A stretch of 64,000 bases of DNA from Candidatus Saccharimonadota bacterium (GCA_017514765.1 JAFWIU010000010.1:62001-126000), one strand, 5' to 3'; counted from the first letter of the stretch, positions 1-7,865 are shown. The notes: generated from the sequence alone by a model not told the origin. Numbers and translations: made by a program.

Positions 1-80
1 GTGATGTATTATAGTTATACAGAGTCTGAGCATAATCAGAATATCGCCAGTCATTGCCAGGAGCTCTGCAACGTATCATT

Positions 81-1169
81 ATGACAGCGAAGAAGAAAAA
101 ACGAGATTTTAGTTTGGTAAAGAAGATTTTACCCTATTTTCTGGTAGGGACGGTAACGCTTTTGGTGGCATTTTTGGGTTCTCTAGATAAACAAAGCAAC
201 GAGACTAGCTTAAGCTTGGATAATTTTGTTGCAAATGATTATAAGGTATCAGTGGATCAGATGTCTGAATTGTATGTAGTAGCGGATTTGTCGGATGCTT
301 TAGGGCTCGCCAGTGCATCAGATGTGGCCTCTAACTATGTGATTACAACTACGATGTATGATTCAGGACAAACTTCGGCTAGCAAGTTGGAGAAACCCAA
401 TCTGACCAACATTAGTGCTTCACGTGGCGTAATCGAATATACGGTAAAAGAGGGAGAGACGATGGAGTCGATTGCGAGCGCGCGTGGGTTAACTACCGAT
501 CAAATCAGGTGGTCAAATGGATTGAAAACCACTGATGTTGCTGTTGATACGGTGCTATATTTACCGAGCACGCCTGGTATTGTGTATACGGTAAAATCTG
601 GCGATACGCTTGAGTCAATAGTCGAGAAGTATGGTTCCACCAATGAAGAGATCATTGCTTTAAATGATTTGGAGGTCTCTGGTGTGACGGAAGGCGCCAG
701 GATAGTGATTAAGGATGGATCTTTACCAGAAACAGAACGTCCAGAATATGTGGCGCCGGTAGTAAGACCGACTTACACTACGACATATACCTATACTTAT
801 TCGTATCTGGGTAGTACTTCGGAACGACAGAATATGCGCTCGGAGGGCTATCTATACATCGGTGGTGGGCAATGTGTGGATTACGCTCTCTATAAGAGGC
901 CGGATTTGAAAGCGCTATATGGCTGGTCGCTGGGTAATGCAAACACTTGGGCTGCCAGAGCGACGCAATCTGTGGTGGATCGCACACCATCGGCGGGTGC
1001 CATTTTCCAGACCGCCGCTGGCTACTTCGGTCACGTGGGTTACGTGGAATCAGTCAATGGTGATGGTTCAATAGAGGTGACTGAGATGAATTACGGGTAT
1101 ATCCCTTATCGTGTGGTACGTTCAACGATCCCGGCCAGTGCGGTAGGTAACTTCTTCTACATCCATTAG
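81..1169 (+). CDS. LysM-CHAP cell-wall amidase/endopeptidase, membrane-anchored
   Basis: Predicted extracellular peptidoglycan hydrolase. From the ATG at 81 it is 362 residues: a Lys-rich N-terminus, one membrane segment or signal anchor at about 15-33, two LysM peptidoglycan-binding repeats at about 118-162 and 167-211 (each opening with YTVKxGxT), a Thr/Tyr-rich linker, and a C-terminal CHAP domain from about 252. The CHAP catalytic Cys lies in GGQCVDYA (about 265) and the His in GHVGYV (about 318). An in-frame TTG at 54 is possible, but its extra residues look non-native. The AGGAG at 59-63 is too far from ATG 81 to decide the start. Family knowledge: CHAP enzymes cleave stem peptides during cell separation. 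Not obviously in an operon with obgE. Confidence 0.85.
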   Translation: MTAKKKKRDFSLVKKILPYFLVGTVTLLVAFLGSLDKQSNETSLSLDNFVANDYKVSVDQMSELYVVADLSDALGLASASDVASNYVITTTMYDSGQTSASKLEKPNLTNISASRGVIEYTVKEGETMESIASARGLTTDQIRWSNGLKTTDVAVDTVLYLPSTPGIVYTVKSGDTLESIVEKYGSTNEEIIALNDLEVSGVTEGARIVIKDGSLPETERPEYVAPVVRPTYTTTYTYTYSYLGSTSERQNMRSEGYLYIGGGQCVDYALYKRPDLKALYGWSLGNANTWAARATQSVVDRTPSAGAIFQTAAGYFGHVGYVESVNGDGSIEVTEMNYGYIPYRVVRSTIPASAVGNFFYIH

Positions 1170-1234
1170 ATTAGGTGTTGATTTGCTTAATGATTAATTG
1201 GGTCGAGCATCCATTAGGTTAAACTGCTTAAATA

Positions 1235-1243
1235 TGTTATAAT
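1235..1243 (+). promoter_or_regulatory. Extended -10 promoter of obgE (leaderless type)
   Basis: TGTTATAAT ends six bases before the obgE ATG, so the expected transcription start falls on the start codon. There is no Shine-Dalgarno sequence. Confidence 0.7.
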
Positions 1244-1249
1244 TATGCT

Positions 1250-2608
1250 ATGTTTGTAGATGTTGCAAAAGTGAGTTTGAAGGCTGGTAAAGGCGGTGAT
1301 GGAGCCGTATCTTTTCGCCGTGAGATTTATATTCCGAAAGGTGGTCCAGATGGAGGCGACGGCGGAAAAGGTGGAGATATTGTTTTTCGAGCTGATAGGG
1401 ATACGGATACATTGGTGGATTTTCGCTTTACGCCGATTTTGACTGCTGAGGATGGTCGTAATGGTTCTGGAACGCGGTCGGCGGGGCGTAGCGGTAAGGA
1501 TTTAGTGGTAGAGGTACCGATTGGGACTGTAGTGAGGCGAGATGGTGAAGTAATAGCCGATTTAACTACTGATGGTCAGACTGCAGTCATTGCCAAGGGC
1601 GGGTCTGGCGGGTTCGGCAACGCGCATTTTAAAAGCTCAACACGTCAGGCTCCTATTATTGCTGAAGTGGGTGAACCCGGTGAGGAATTTGAGGCTGAAT
1701 TAGAACTAAAATCTATGGCAGACGTGGGATTGGTGGGACTACCTAATGCTGGAAAATCCACTTTTCTGTCGGTGGTATCAAATGCGAAACCTGAGATTGC
1801 GGACTATCCGTTTACTACAATCACGCCTAATCTAGGGGTAGCAACGATTGATAAACATGATTTATTGATTGCGGATATACCTGGATTAATTGAAGGAGCT
1901 TCTGAAGGGAAGGGGTTAGGATACGATTTCTTAAGACACGTGGATCGCACTGCGGTGTTATTACATCTAGTCGATGTGTATAATGATGACGCTGGCAAGG
2001 CTTATCAGACGATTCGGAAGGAACTAGAGAAATATGAAGAACTAGGGACGCGACCGGAAATTGTGGCGTTAACTAAATGCGAAGGGGTGGATTCTGAAAT
2101 TATCGAGATGCAAATGGCGTCCATTCTCTCTGTTAATCCAAATGCACGGATATTTACGATTTCTTCTGCAGCGCATCAGGGACTAACAGAATTACTGAGG
2201 GAGCTCTATGCTGAGGTATCTAAATCCCACTCATCCGAGGAGTTCCGGAGCCTGGCAAGGCGAGGGTTAGCGCGCGAGCCCCGTGGCGATGGAAGCGAGC
2301 GACGCTCCCCGAGGGGAGTAGGCTTAGATAACCCAGAATTGGAAATCCCGACAATTACGCTGGGCAAGGATGCGTTGAAGACGGCGTGGAAGGTTGAGAA
2401 GACCGATGATGATAAGTTTGTCGTGACGGGCGAAAAGATTGAGAAATTTGCTAGGCGGACGGATTTGAATAATTATGCTAGCGTGAATCGTTTGCGTGAT
2501 ATCATGAAGAAAATGGGTATTCGCGGAGAACTAACGACTTTGGGTGCGAAACCGGACTCGATTATTTCGATTGCGGGCAAAGAGTTTACCCTAGTCGAGG
2601 ATTGGTAG
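1250..2608 (+). CDS. obgE: GTPase Obg (ribosome assembly, stress control)
   Basis: 452-residue Obg GTPase that binds the maturing 50S subunit. The glycine-rich Obg fold fills about residues 1-158 (GKGGDG, GGDGGKGG). The G domain follows with G1 GLPNAGKST at about 164-172, the switch-I threonine in FTTITPN, G3 DIPG, and G4 as TKCE rather than NKxD. A C-terminal OCT domain runs from about residue 363 (PTITLGKDA onward), ending like other OCT domains. Between the G and OCT domains, at about residues 327-359, is an Arg/Ser/Gly-rich segment encoded by a GC-rich imperfect palindrome that is not part of the family. The gene has its own leaderless-type promoter. Confidence 0.97.
   Translation: MFVDVAKVSLKAGKGGDGAVSFRREIYIPKGGPDGGDGGKGGDIVFRADRDTDTLVDFRFTPILTAEDGRNGSGTRSAGRSGKDLVVEVPIGTVVRRDGEVIADLTTDGQTAVIAKGGSGGFGNAHFKSSTRQAPIIAEVGEPGEEFEAELELKSMADVGLVGLPNAGKSTFLSVVSNAKPEIADYPFTTITPNLGVATIDKHDLLIADIPGLIEGASEGKGLGYDFLRHVDRTAVLLHLVDVYNDDAGKAYQTIRKELEKYEELGTRPEIVALTKCEGVDSEIIEMQMASILSVNPNARIFTISSAAHQGLTELLRELYAEVSKSHSSEEFRSLARRGLAREPRGDGSERRSPRGVGLDNPELEIPTITLGKDALKTAWKVEKTDDDKFVVTGEKIEKFARRTDLNNYASVNRLRDIMKKMGIRGELTTLGAKPDSIISIAGKEFTLVEDW
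2230..2325 (+). repeat. In-frame GC-rich palindromic insertion in obgE
   Basis: The left part and the reverse complement of the right part share the blocks CTAA, CC, ACTC, CGG/CGAGGAG and GC. It contains a strong hairpin, CTCCC-CGAG-GGGAG, at about 2306-2320. The reading frame stays open through it. It lies in the linker between the G and OCT domains of ObgE. The arm beginning with ACTCC and CCTCGG resembles the arm of the lysS element at 39357-39443. Edges are approximate. Confidence 0.55.
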
Positions 2609-2616
2609 ATTTGTTA

Positions 2617-2772
2617 TTCTAGGCACCAAGAAACCGGCCTTGCGACCGGTTTCGCGCTGATGCGCGCCCACCCTTGGGGCACATTGTTTTGTTTTAATCC
2701 GCTGTTTGTTTTATGTAGTCTCCACACTCCACTTAACTTTGTCAGTGGAACCCCTGTGAAGCGTATCAGCTT
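2617..2772 (-). ncRNA. Candidate structured non-coding RNA
   Basis: The minus strand between obgE and trmD carries a consensus promoter (2779-2807) but no open reading frame. Predicted transcript features are a CCACT/AGTGG hairpin near the 5' end (about 2727-2750), then a three-way junction made of GCCCCAAG paired to CTTGGTGC, a CGCGC-ATCA-GCGCG hairpin, and a perfect GAAACCGG/CCGGTTTC hairpin at 2630-2653. No 6S, SRP, tmRNA or RNase P signature was recognised. The 3' end is a guess because no poly-U tract follows. The structured part could instead belong to the obgE 3' UTR, since it folds on both strands. Confidence 0.5.
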
Positions 2773-2778
2773 ACTCTC

Positions 2779-2807
2779 ATAATAAAGCATAAGCGTGGAT
2801 TTGTCAA
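2779..2807 (-). promoter_or_regulatory. Consensus sigma-70 promoter, minus strand
   Basis: TTGACA (2802-2807), a 17-base spacer, and TATTAT (2779-2784), reading toward obgE where no minus-strand gene exists. It supports the candidate RNA at 2617-2772. Confidence 0.65.
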
Positions 2808-2825
2808 GGCTTTTTTGACGAAAAA

Positions 2826-2834
2826 TGGTATAAT
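2826..2834 (+). promoter_or_regulatory. Extended -10 promoter of trmD (leaderless type)
   Basis: TGGTATAAT ends six bases before the trmD ATG. No Shine-Dalgarno sequence is present. Confidence 0.7.
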
Positions 2835-2840
2835 TTAGAT

Positions 2841-3515
2841 ATGATAAAGTTTACAATTATTACATTGTTTCAAGAGGCCATCGAGCCATATCTTAAGTCT
2901 TCGATGATGTGGAAGGCTACAGAGAAGGGATTGGCAGAGTTTGATTTTGTGAATTTGCGTGAATTTGGTTTAGGGCCACATAAGTCGGTGGATGATACAC
3001 CTTATGGAGGGGGGGACGGAATGTTACTCCGATGTGAGCCGGTTTTTGCCGCGATTGAATCCGTGAAGGCAAAAGATCCAGATACGAAAGTGATCCTTCC
3101 TACCCCTGTAGGTGAATTGTGGACACAGAAGATGGCAAGGGAGTTCGCATTTCATTCGGGATTACGTCCAGCCAGCCATTACATCATTCTATGTCCTCAC
3201 TACGAGGGGTATGATGAGAGGATATTGTCGATTGTGGATTATAAAGTTTCGTTAGGAAAGTACGTGTTAACGGGTGGGGAATTGCCGGCACTCATTATGA
3301 TTGACTCTATTGTGCGATTAATTCCAGGTGTGTTAGGCGGGGAACAATCGGCAGAAATTGAGTCTTTTTCAGAGGGGGATAATTTGGAATATCCGCAATA
3401 CACGCGGCCGGAAGATTTTCGGGGGATGAAAGTGCCAGAGGTGTTGCTTTCTGGCAATCATGGGGAGATTGCTAGGTGGCGTGAGAAACATTCGGGTAGA
3501 GTTGAAATAAAATGA
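2841..3515 (+). CDS. trmD: tRNA (guanine37-N1)-methyltransferase TrmD
   Basis: SPOUT-fold methyltransferase that adds N1-methyl to G37 of tRNAs reading CNN codons, preventing frameshifts. At 224 residues it is close to the usual 230-250. Family motifs seen: TPYGGGDGM at about 54-62, LCPHYEGYDER at about 119-129, and the AdoMet-binding knot LTGGELPALIMIDSIVRLIPGVLG at about 142-165, followed by the usual EYPQYTRP. It stops at TGA, which supports the standard code. It is transcribed alone from a leaderless-type promoter and ends at a bidirectional terminator. Confidence 0.97.
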   Translation: MIKFTIITLFQEAIEPYLKSSMMWKATEKGLAEFDFVNLREFGLGPHKSVDDTPYGGGDGMLLRCEPVFAAIESVKAKDPDTKVILPTPVGELWTQKMAREFAFHSGLRPASHYIILCPHYEGYDERILSIVDYKVSLGKYVLTGGELPALIMIDSIVRLIPGVLGGEQSAEIESFSEGDNLEYPQYTRPEDFRGMKVPEVLLSGNHGEIARWREKHSGRVEIK

Positions 3516-3519
3516 CATG

Positions 3520-3549
3520 AAAAAGTACCGCCTAAGAGCGGCACTTTTT
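3520..3549. terminator. Bidirectional terminator between trmD and the converging gene
   Basis: AAAAAGTACCGC pairs with GCGGCACTTTTT (one mismatch) around a six-base loop, with T runs in both directions. Confidence 0.85.
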
Positions 3550-3565
3550 GTTCTACTATTGGGTA

Positions 3566-4306
3566 TTAGGTTGGAAGGACTTTAGAGTTACCACCCACCC
3601 GCGTCGCCCCGGTTACTGTGGTGTAAACCTTGGCATTGTTGTACACCTTAACGTTGTCAGTGACAAAAGCTTCGGTATAAACCCGCGCTTTGCCGCCGAC
3701 TTCGGCATTACCACAAATTTCGGCGTTGCCAAAAACCCTAGCGTCTTCAGATACCATGGCATAGCCATGAATCTTGACAGTCGCATATTCCTTGCGACCG
3801 CCACAAAGCATCGTGTAATCAGTGCAGCCATCCAGTCTGGCTTTCCCAAAAACACAGGCGTTTTCGGAGATTTCGGCGTTGTAGGCGTTAGCATAGTTCA
3901 GGACCTTAGCATAGTCCCGTACGCTGCTATTGCAGATGATGCCATGATTAGCGACGATGGCGTGGTCGGAGATGCGTCCATTAAAAACGACTGCAAAGTC
4001 CTGGACCCTAGCATCACCCGTCACTTCGGAGTTGCCACACACCGTAGCGAGGCCAGTCACTATGGCGCGATCTCGAACCTTAGCATCGTCTAGAATTTTG
4101 CCTTCGCCGAAGACGACGGCGTCATCATAGACCCAGCAAGCGCCTTCGTGAGATAAGTTTCCTTCGTAGGCTATCCAACCGCCGTATTGGCCGGCTTTGA
4201 CATCGCCAAAATCTCTTAATGCGACGATGCGATACACTTTGAAATTGCCTTTGTCATATTTAATCTTGGTACTGTTTTCCTTTAACACCTTGTACTTCTT
4301 CTGCAT
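3566..4306 (-). CDS. Hexapeptide-repeat beta-helix protein
   Basis: About 246 residues from the ATG at 4306, chosen because AGGGAGG (4312-4318) lies 5 bases upstream; a further ATG at 4324 has no such site. A short N-terminal module (KYKVLKEN ... VYRIVALRDFGDVKAGQYGGWI) is followed by about 25 imperfect six-residue repeats such as ARVFGNAEICGNAEVGGKARV, typical of a left-handed parallel beta-helix. From family knowledge, similar proteins with the GDVxxGxxGGWI entry module occur in phages and gut bacteria and have no assigned activity. No signal peptide and no acyltransferase His motif were recognised, so a structural or binding role is more likely than catalysis. It has a consensus promoter. 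Confidence 0.8.
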   Translation of the reverse strand: MQKKYKVLKENSTKIKYDKGNFKVYRIVALRDFGDVKAGQYGGWIAYEGNLSHEGACWVYDDAVVFGEGKILDDAKVRDRAIVTGLATVCGNSEVTGDARVQDFAVVFNGRISDHAIVANHGIICNSSVRDYAKVLNYANAYNAEISENACVFGKARLDGCTDYTMLCGGRKEYATVKIHGYAMVSEDARVFGNAEICGNAEVGGKARVYTEAFVTDNVKVYNNAKVYTTVTGATRVGGNSKVLPT

Positions 4307-4378
4307 AGAAACCTCCCTTGACATAGTAGATTTGAAACGTTCTTACCCCTAACGCATTTGCATAGTGATATCTGTTTA

Positions 4379-4407
4379 ATTATATCATACATTTTGTTAT
4401 TTGTCAA
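4379..4407 (-). promoter_or_regulatory. Full consensus promoter of the beta-helix gene
   Basis: TTGACA (4402-4407), exactly 17 bases, then TATAAT (4379-4384) with TGA before the -10. Here the start codon lies about 70 bases downstream and uses a Shine-Dalgarno sequence, so this gene has a normal leader. Confidence 0.85.
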
Positions 4408-4479
4408 TCACTGTATCACTATCATGAGAATGTCATTAGGCGCATATTCCGTTATGCTTTTTGAGGAATAGGGAAGGTT

Positions 4480-4488
4480 TGATATAAT
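4480..4488 (+). promoter_or_regulatory. Extended -10 promoter of recG (leaderless type)
   Basis: TGATATAAT ends six bases before the recG ATG. Confidence 0.75.
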
Positions 4489-4494
4489 GAAGGT

Positions 4495-6573
4495 ATGGAT
4501 TTATCGGATTCCGTAGAGGTATTGAAGGGTGTAGGGCCCAAGACGGCGGTGATTTTGAATAAATACGGAATTCGCACGGTGAGAGATTTGTTGTACACTT
4601 TGCCGAGGGATTATGAAAACTATGAGGCGCCCACTTCAATCGCTGAAATGCGACCAGGTAAGGTGGTGATTAAGGGTAAGATTGACTCTCTGTCTTCGCG
4701 GCGAGCCAAAAAACGTAATCTTTCAATTACAGAGGGAGTGATTCGTGACACGACTGGCGCCGTGAAAGTGGTTTGGTTTAATCAATCTTACCGGGTGAGG
4801 CAGTTTTCACCCGAGAAAGAATACTATTTCACTGGTAACTATGAGTTCAAAAACGGACGTTACAGCCTCATATCGCCATCAGCCGCTGAGGTATCTGGGG
4901 TGGATCCCATTTCAGGTCTTAGCCCTATTTATGTAGCTCACGGGGGGTTGAAATCGAACGATTTTAAGCGTATCATCAGTAAATCGCGAGATATATTTAT
5001 CTCTATCCCTGATCTATTACCGTCGGTGCGGCATGGGACGCGAGCGAAAGCATTGTTCTATGCACATTTTCCCAATTCAGAAAAATCGATCGGTGGTGCA
5101 AGAAATTATTTGGCTTATGAAGAGTTATTTGAATTGATCTTGGCATCTCAATTAAACCGGCGCGAAAATGACAAATTGCAAGCAGAGCCGATTGCATTTC
5201 GTGTAAACAAGATTCGGGAGCTGGTAGAGAGTCTGCCGTTTAAGCTCACGATGGCGCAACGACGAGCGGCTTGGGATATTTTTCAAGATATGGGTAAGGC
5301 TACGCCGATGAATCGGCTCCTGCAGGGTGATGTGGGCTCGGGTAAAACTATCGTGGCGGGGATGAGCGCCTATGAAGCCTTTCTAGGCGGCGTGCAAGTA
5401 GCAATACTGGCACCGACAGCAATTCTGGCTTCTCAGCATTATGAGGGTCTAAAAGCGATTCTGGAACCATTGGGGGTTAAAATAGCGCTTTTGACTGGTG
5501 CGACTAAGAAGAAGCCAGAACTGAAAAAACAGATTCGTGAGGGTGTTATTAATCTAGTGATTGGTACACATGCTTTACTGACCGATGATACGGATTTTAT
5601 GAAGCTCGGCCTGGTGATTATTGATGAGCAGCACCGCTTCGGTGTAGAACAGAGACAGAAGCTAATGTTAAAATCACCAGCTGGGTTGGCGCCACATCTT
5701 TTGGCGATGACGGCGACCCCTATTCCGCGCTCTTTGCAGTTGACGGTGTTTGGGGATTTGGATGTATCAATTCTAGATGAGCTACCCGCAGGACGTCAGC
5801 CTATCACAACGGCGATTATTACGGAGGTAGAAACTAAGGAAAAGCTTTATCCTCACATGGAAAAGATTCTACAGTCGGCGCCCGACCAGAAAAAACATGG
5901 TATTAAGGCACATGGGCAACAAATTTATTGGATTTGCAAGGCGATTGATGACGTGGATGGCAAGACAGCGGGTGATTCGAGCGACAAGCTAGATATTACT
6001 TCGGTAAAAAAGCGTTGTAGGAGACTTAGGGAAGTTTTTCCGAATGCGAGAGTGGAATTCTTGCACGGAAAGCTGAAGCCATCTGAAAAGGATGTGGTGA
6101 TGGAGCAGTTCGCTGCAGGTGAGATTGATATTTTGGTATCTACTACAGTGGTAGAAGTGGGGGTAGACGTGCCGAATGCAACTCTTATGGTAATCGAAAA
6201 TGCAGAGTCGTACGGCCTAGCGCAGTTACATCAGCTGAGAGGTAGAGTAGGAAGAGGTGCTTCGGCAGCTTATTGCTATCTGTTGACCTCTGGTGACATG
6301 AGACCATCGAGGAGGCTAACTGAACTGGTGAAGTCCAACGACGGGTTTCATTTGGCAGAGGTGGATTTGAAATTACGTGGTCCAGGCGAGATTTACGGGG
6401 CTCTACAACATGGCGCATTGGATCTTCGGATAGCATCCCTATCGGATACCAAGTTGATTAGTCGCGCCCGCAAGGATGTTGGAATCTTCTTGCAAAACCC
6501 CGAAAATATGGTAAAATATAGAGAGTTGATGGGTGGGATCGCTAAATATCAACAAATTACTACACTGAATTAA
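4495..6573 (+). CDS. recG: ATP-dependent DNA helicase RecG
   Basis: 692-residue branch-migrating helicase that remodels stalled forks and recombination intermediates. The N-terminal wedge/OB region binds branched DNA (GVGPKTAVILNKYGI at about 12-26). Helicase motifs follow in order: GDVGSGKT Walker A at about 279-286, the DEQH box in IIDEQHRFG at about 376, MTATPIPRSL, and the motif VI region HQLRGRVGRG at about 578. Length and order match the family. rsmD starts one base after its stop, so the two are co-transcribed from the leaderless-type promoter at 4480. Confidence 0.97.
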   Translation: MDLSDSVEVLKGVGPKTAVILNKYGIRTVRDLLYTLPRDYENYEAPTSIAEMRPGKVVIKGKIDSLSSRRAKKRNLSITEGVIRDTTGAVKVVWFNQSYRVRQFSPEKEYYFTGNYEFKNGRYSLISPSAAEVSGVDPISGLSPIYVAHGGLKSNDFKRIISKSRDIFISIPDLLPSVRHGTRAKALFYAHFPNSEKSIGGARNYLAYEELFELILASQLNRRENDKLQAEPIAFRVNKIRELVESLPFKLTMAQRRAAWDIFQDMGKATPMNRLLQGDVGSGKTIVAGMSAYEAFLGGVQVAILAPTAILASQHYEGLKAILEPLGVKIALLTGATKKKPELKKQIREGVINLVIGTHALLTDDTDFMKLGLVIIDEQHRFGVEQRQKLMLKSPAGLAPHLLAMTATPIPRSLQLTVFGDLDVSILDELPAGRQPITTAIITEVETKEKLYPHMEKILQSAPDQKKHGIKAHGQQIYWICKAIDDVDGKTAGDSSDKLDITSVKKRCRRLREVFPNARVEFLHGKLKPSEKDVVMEQFAAGEIDILVSTTVVEVGVDVPNATLMVIENAESYGLAQLHQLRGRVGRGASAAYCYLLTSGDMRPSRRLTELVKSNDGFHLAEVDLKLRGPGEIYGALQHGALDLRIASLSDTKLISRARKDVGIFLQNPENMVKYRELMGGIAKYQQITTLN

Positions 6574-6574
6574 A

Positions 6575-7093
6575 ATGAACGAAGTTAGAGTTACAGCGGG
6601 TTCTTATAAGGGCCGCAAAATCACCACCCCTGGTGGCAAAACCCATCCGATGGGAGAAAGGGAACGGATTGCCCTGTTTAATATGATAGTGGAATACGTG
6701 CCCGGTTCCAGAGTGTTGGATGCTTATGCTGGAAGTGGGGTATTGGGGGTAGAGGCATTGTCGCGAGGAGCCTCTGAGGTGGAATTTCTTGAGAAAAGCC
6801 CTACCGTAGTGAAGACTATCCGTGAAAACTTGCGTGGTTTAGGCCTGAAGGCACGGATTTTTACTGGCGATGCGATTGATTTCACGACCAATGATGGGTT
6901 TGACTTGATTTTGGCTGATCCGCCATATGATGATTTTGATATGGCCGGGGTGGAGTATTTGGCGGGATTTCTGAAAAACGGGGGAATTCTAGCCTTGTCA
7001 CACCCTGATACAACACCGGAGATTGCGGAATTAAAACTGATTAAGACGCGCAAATACGCTGCGGCGCATATTTCCGTTTATGCTAAAATATAA
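6575..7093 (+). CDS. rsmD: 16S rRNA (guanine966-N2)-methyltransferase RsmD
   Basis: 172 residues, near the family norm. It starts RVTAGSYKGRKI and MGERERIALFNM, both typical of RsmD. The AdoMet-binding motif VLDAYAGSGVLGVEALSRGA lies at about 48-67 and the catalytic DPPY at about 114-117. It methylates G966 of 16S rRNA during 30S assembly. It follows recG by one base, so it depends on that promoter. Confidence 0.93.
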   Translation: MNEVRVTAGSYKGRKITTPGGKTHPMGERERIALFNMIVEYVPGSRVLDAYAGSGVLGVEALSRGASEVEFLEKSPTVVKTIRENLRGLGLKARIFTGDAIDFTTNDGFDLILADPPYDDFDMAGVEYLAGFLKNGGILALSHPDTTPEIAELKLIKTRKYAAAHISVYAKI

Positions 7094-7109
7094 GCTTGCT
7101 TTTTTAGCA
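7081..7109 (+). terminator. Hairpin overlapping the end of rsmD
   Basis: TGCTAAAA pairs with TTTTAGCA across the rsmD stop codon, with a T run inside the right arm. It is a plausible terminator for recG-rsmD. Confidence 0.5.
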
Positions 7110-7115
7110 AAAGTG

Positions 7116-7124
7116 TGATATAAT
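7116..7124 (+). promoter_or_regulatory. Extended -10 promoter
   Basis: TGATATAAT lies 20 bases before the ATG at 7145. AGGAG (7134-7138) provides a normal ribosome site, so this is one of the genes with a short leader. Confidence 0.75.
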
Positions 7125-7144
7125 GGAGGCATAAGGAGTTTATT

Positions 7145-7618
7145 ATGTATTATCAAGAAGAAATTGAGAGAAAGGAACGCCGTAAAATCATTATAGTTGC
7201 TACTATAGCTGTGGTTATTATTTTGGCGCTGATTGCAGCAATTATTGTCGTAGCGACCAAGAAGACTGCTAGGAACGTAGCTGAAAAGGCTGGTGAGCCA
7301 ATCGCGGTGACTACTAGTAATGGAAGCGAGCAGTCTAATACCAATAAGATTAATGATTCTGCTAATACTTCTAGTTCGTCCGACAAGACTTCTTCAACCA
7401 CTTCGACTAGTACAACTACTGGAAAGAGCTCAGATAGTACTCAGAAATCCACCAGCAAGAGCTCAACTACTTCTAGTAGCTCAAGCAATACTGCTTCTGC
7501 CGGTAACACTTCTAATATTCCAACAACTGGTCCAGAAGATGCATTGCCATTAGCTTTGGTACTTGGTACTTTGACTACTTACGGACTTTCATCGGTGCTA
7601 GTGAAGCGCGAAGCGTAA
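7145..7618 (+). CDS. Ser/Thr-rich two-anchor surface protein with an IPTTG-like C-terminus
   Basis: 157 residues, no enzymatic domain. After a charged start comes a membrane segment at about 14-36, then a low-complexity stretch of Ser, Thr, Asn and Lys (about 50-120). It ends with NIPTTGPEDALP, a hydrophobic segment and VKREA, the layout of sortase-sorted proteins (LPxTG-like motif, membrane span, positive tail). Motif plus tail is what is seen; that a sortase cleaves it is inference, and no sortase gene lies in the window. Probably a wall-spanning stalk or spacer. Confidence 0.7.
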   Translation: MYYQEEIERKERRKIIIVATIAVVIILALIAAIIVVATKKTARNVAEKAGEPIAVTTSNGSEQSNTNKINDSANTSSSSDKTSSTTSTSTTTGKSSDSTQKSTSKSSTTSSSSSNTASAGNTSNIPTTGPEDALPLALVLGTLTTYGLSSVLVKREA

Positions 7619-7646
7619 TTAGTACTATTTAAAGTGAAATACGATT

Positions 7647-7674
7647 AAAGCGAGATGCGGGGATCTCGCTTTTT
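7647..7674 (+). terminator. Terminator with GCGGGG loop
   Basis: AAAGCGAGAT and ATCTCGCTTT form a perfect 10-bp stem around the six-base loop GCGGGG (7657-7662), followed by T residues. The loop is the same as in the longer hairpins at 7938, 11104 and 11156. Confidence 0.85.
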
Positions 7675-7758
7675 GGTGGTATGTAGTGATTTGATGATGT
7701 ATGGGTGGTTTTAATGATGTGCGACAAGATGTAGGGCAGAGTCTCGCTTTTTGGTGGT
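7664..7758 (+). repeat. 17-bp direct repeat flanking 61 bp
   Basis: TCTCGCTTTTTGGTGGT occurs at 7664-7680 and again at 7742-7758. The first copy is the right arm and tail of the terminator above. The second copy lacks a good left arm and sits just before the tRNA promoter. Confidence 0.9.
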
Positions 7759-7763
7759 CATTA

Positions 7764-7772
7764 TGATATAAT
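7764..7772 (+). promoter_or_regulatory. Extended -10 promoter of tRNA-Leu(TAG)
   Basis: TGATATAAT ends eight bases before the first base of the mature tRNA, predicting a 5' leader of zero to two bases. Confidence 0.75.
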
Positions 7773-7780
7773 TGGAACAC

Positions 7781-7865
7781 GCCCGAGTGGTGAAATTGGT
7801 ATACACGTATGCCTTAGGAGCATATGCCATTTGGTGTGCAGGTTCAAGTCCTGTCTCGGGCACCA
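7781..7865 (+). tRNA. tRNA-Leu (anticodon TAG)
   Basis: A class II tRNA with acceptor GCCCGAG/CTCGGGC, anticodon stem TATGC/GCATA, and loop CTTAGGA giving anticodon TAG at 7815-7817. It has a long variable arm, the T-loop GGTTCAAGTCC, and an encoded CCA. It reads CUA and probably other CUN leucine codons. Confidence 0.96.

Noticed and set aside
2630-2690. Hammerhead ribozyme, because CTGATG occurs beside paired stems
   Set aside because: The core CUGANGA and GAAA pairing do not line up; CTGATG lies inside a GCGC hairpin loop.
3548-4093. Long plus-strand open frame opposite the hexapeptide protein, 181 codons
   Set aside because: It is the antisense shadow of a repeat gene with skewed codons. 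No ribosome site, and the minus-strand product is clearly a beta-helix protein.
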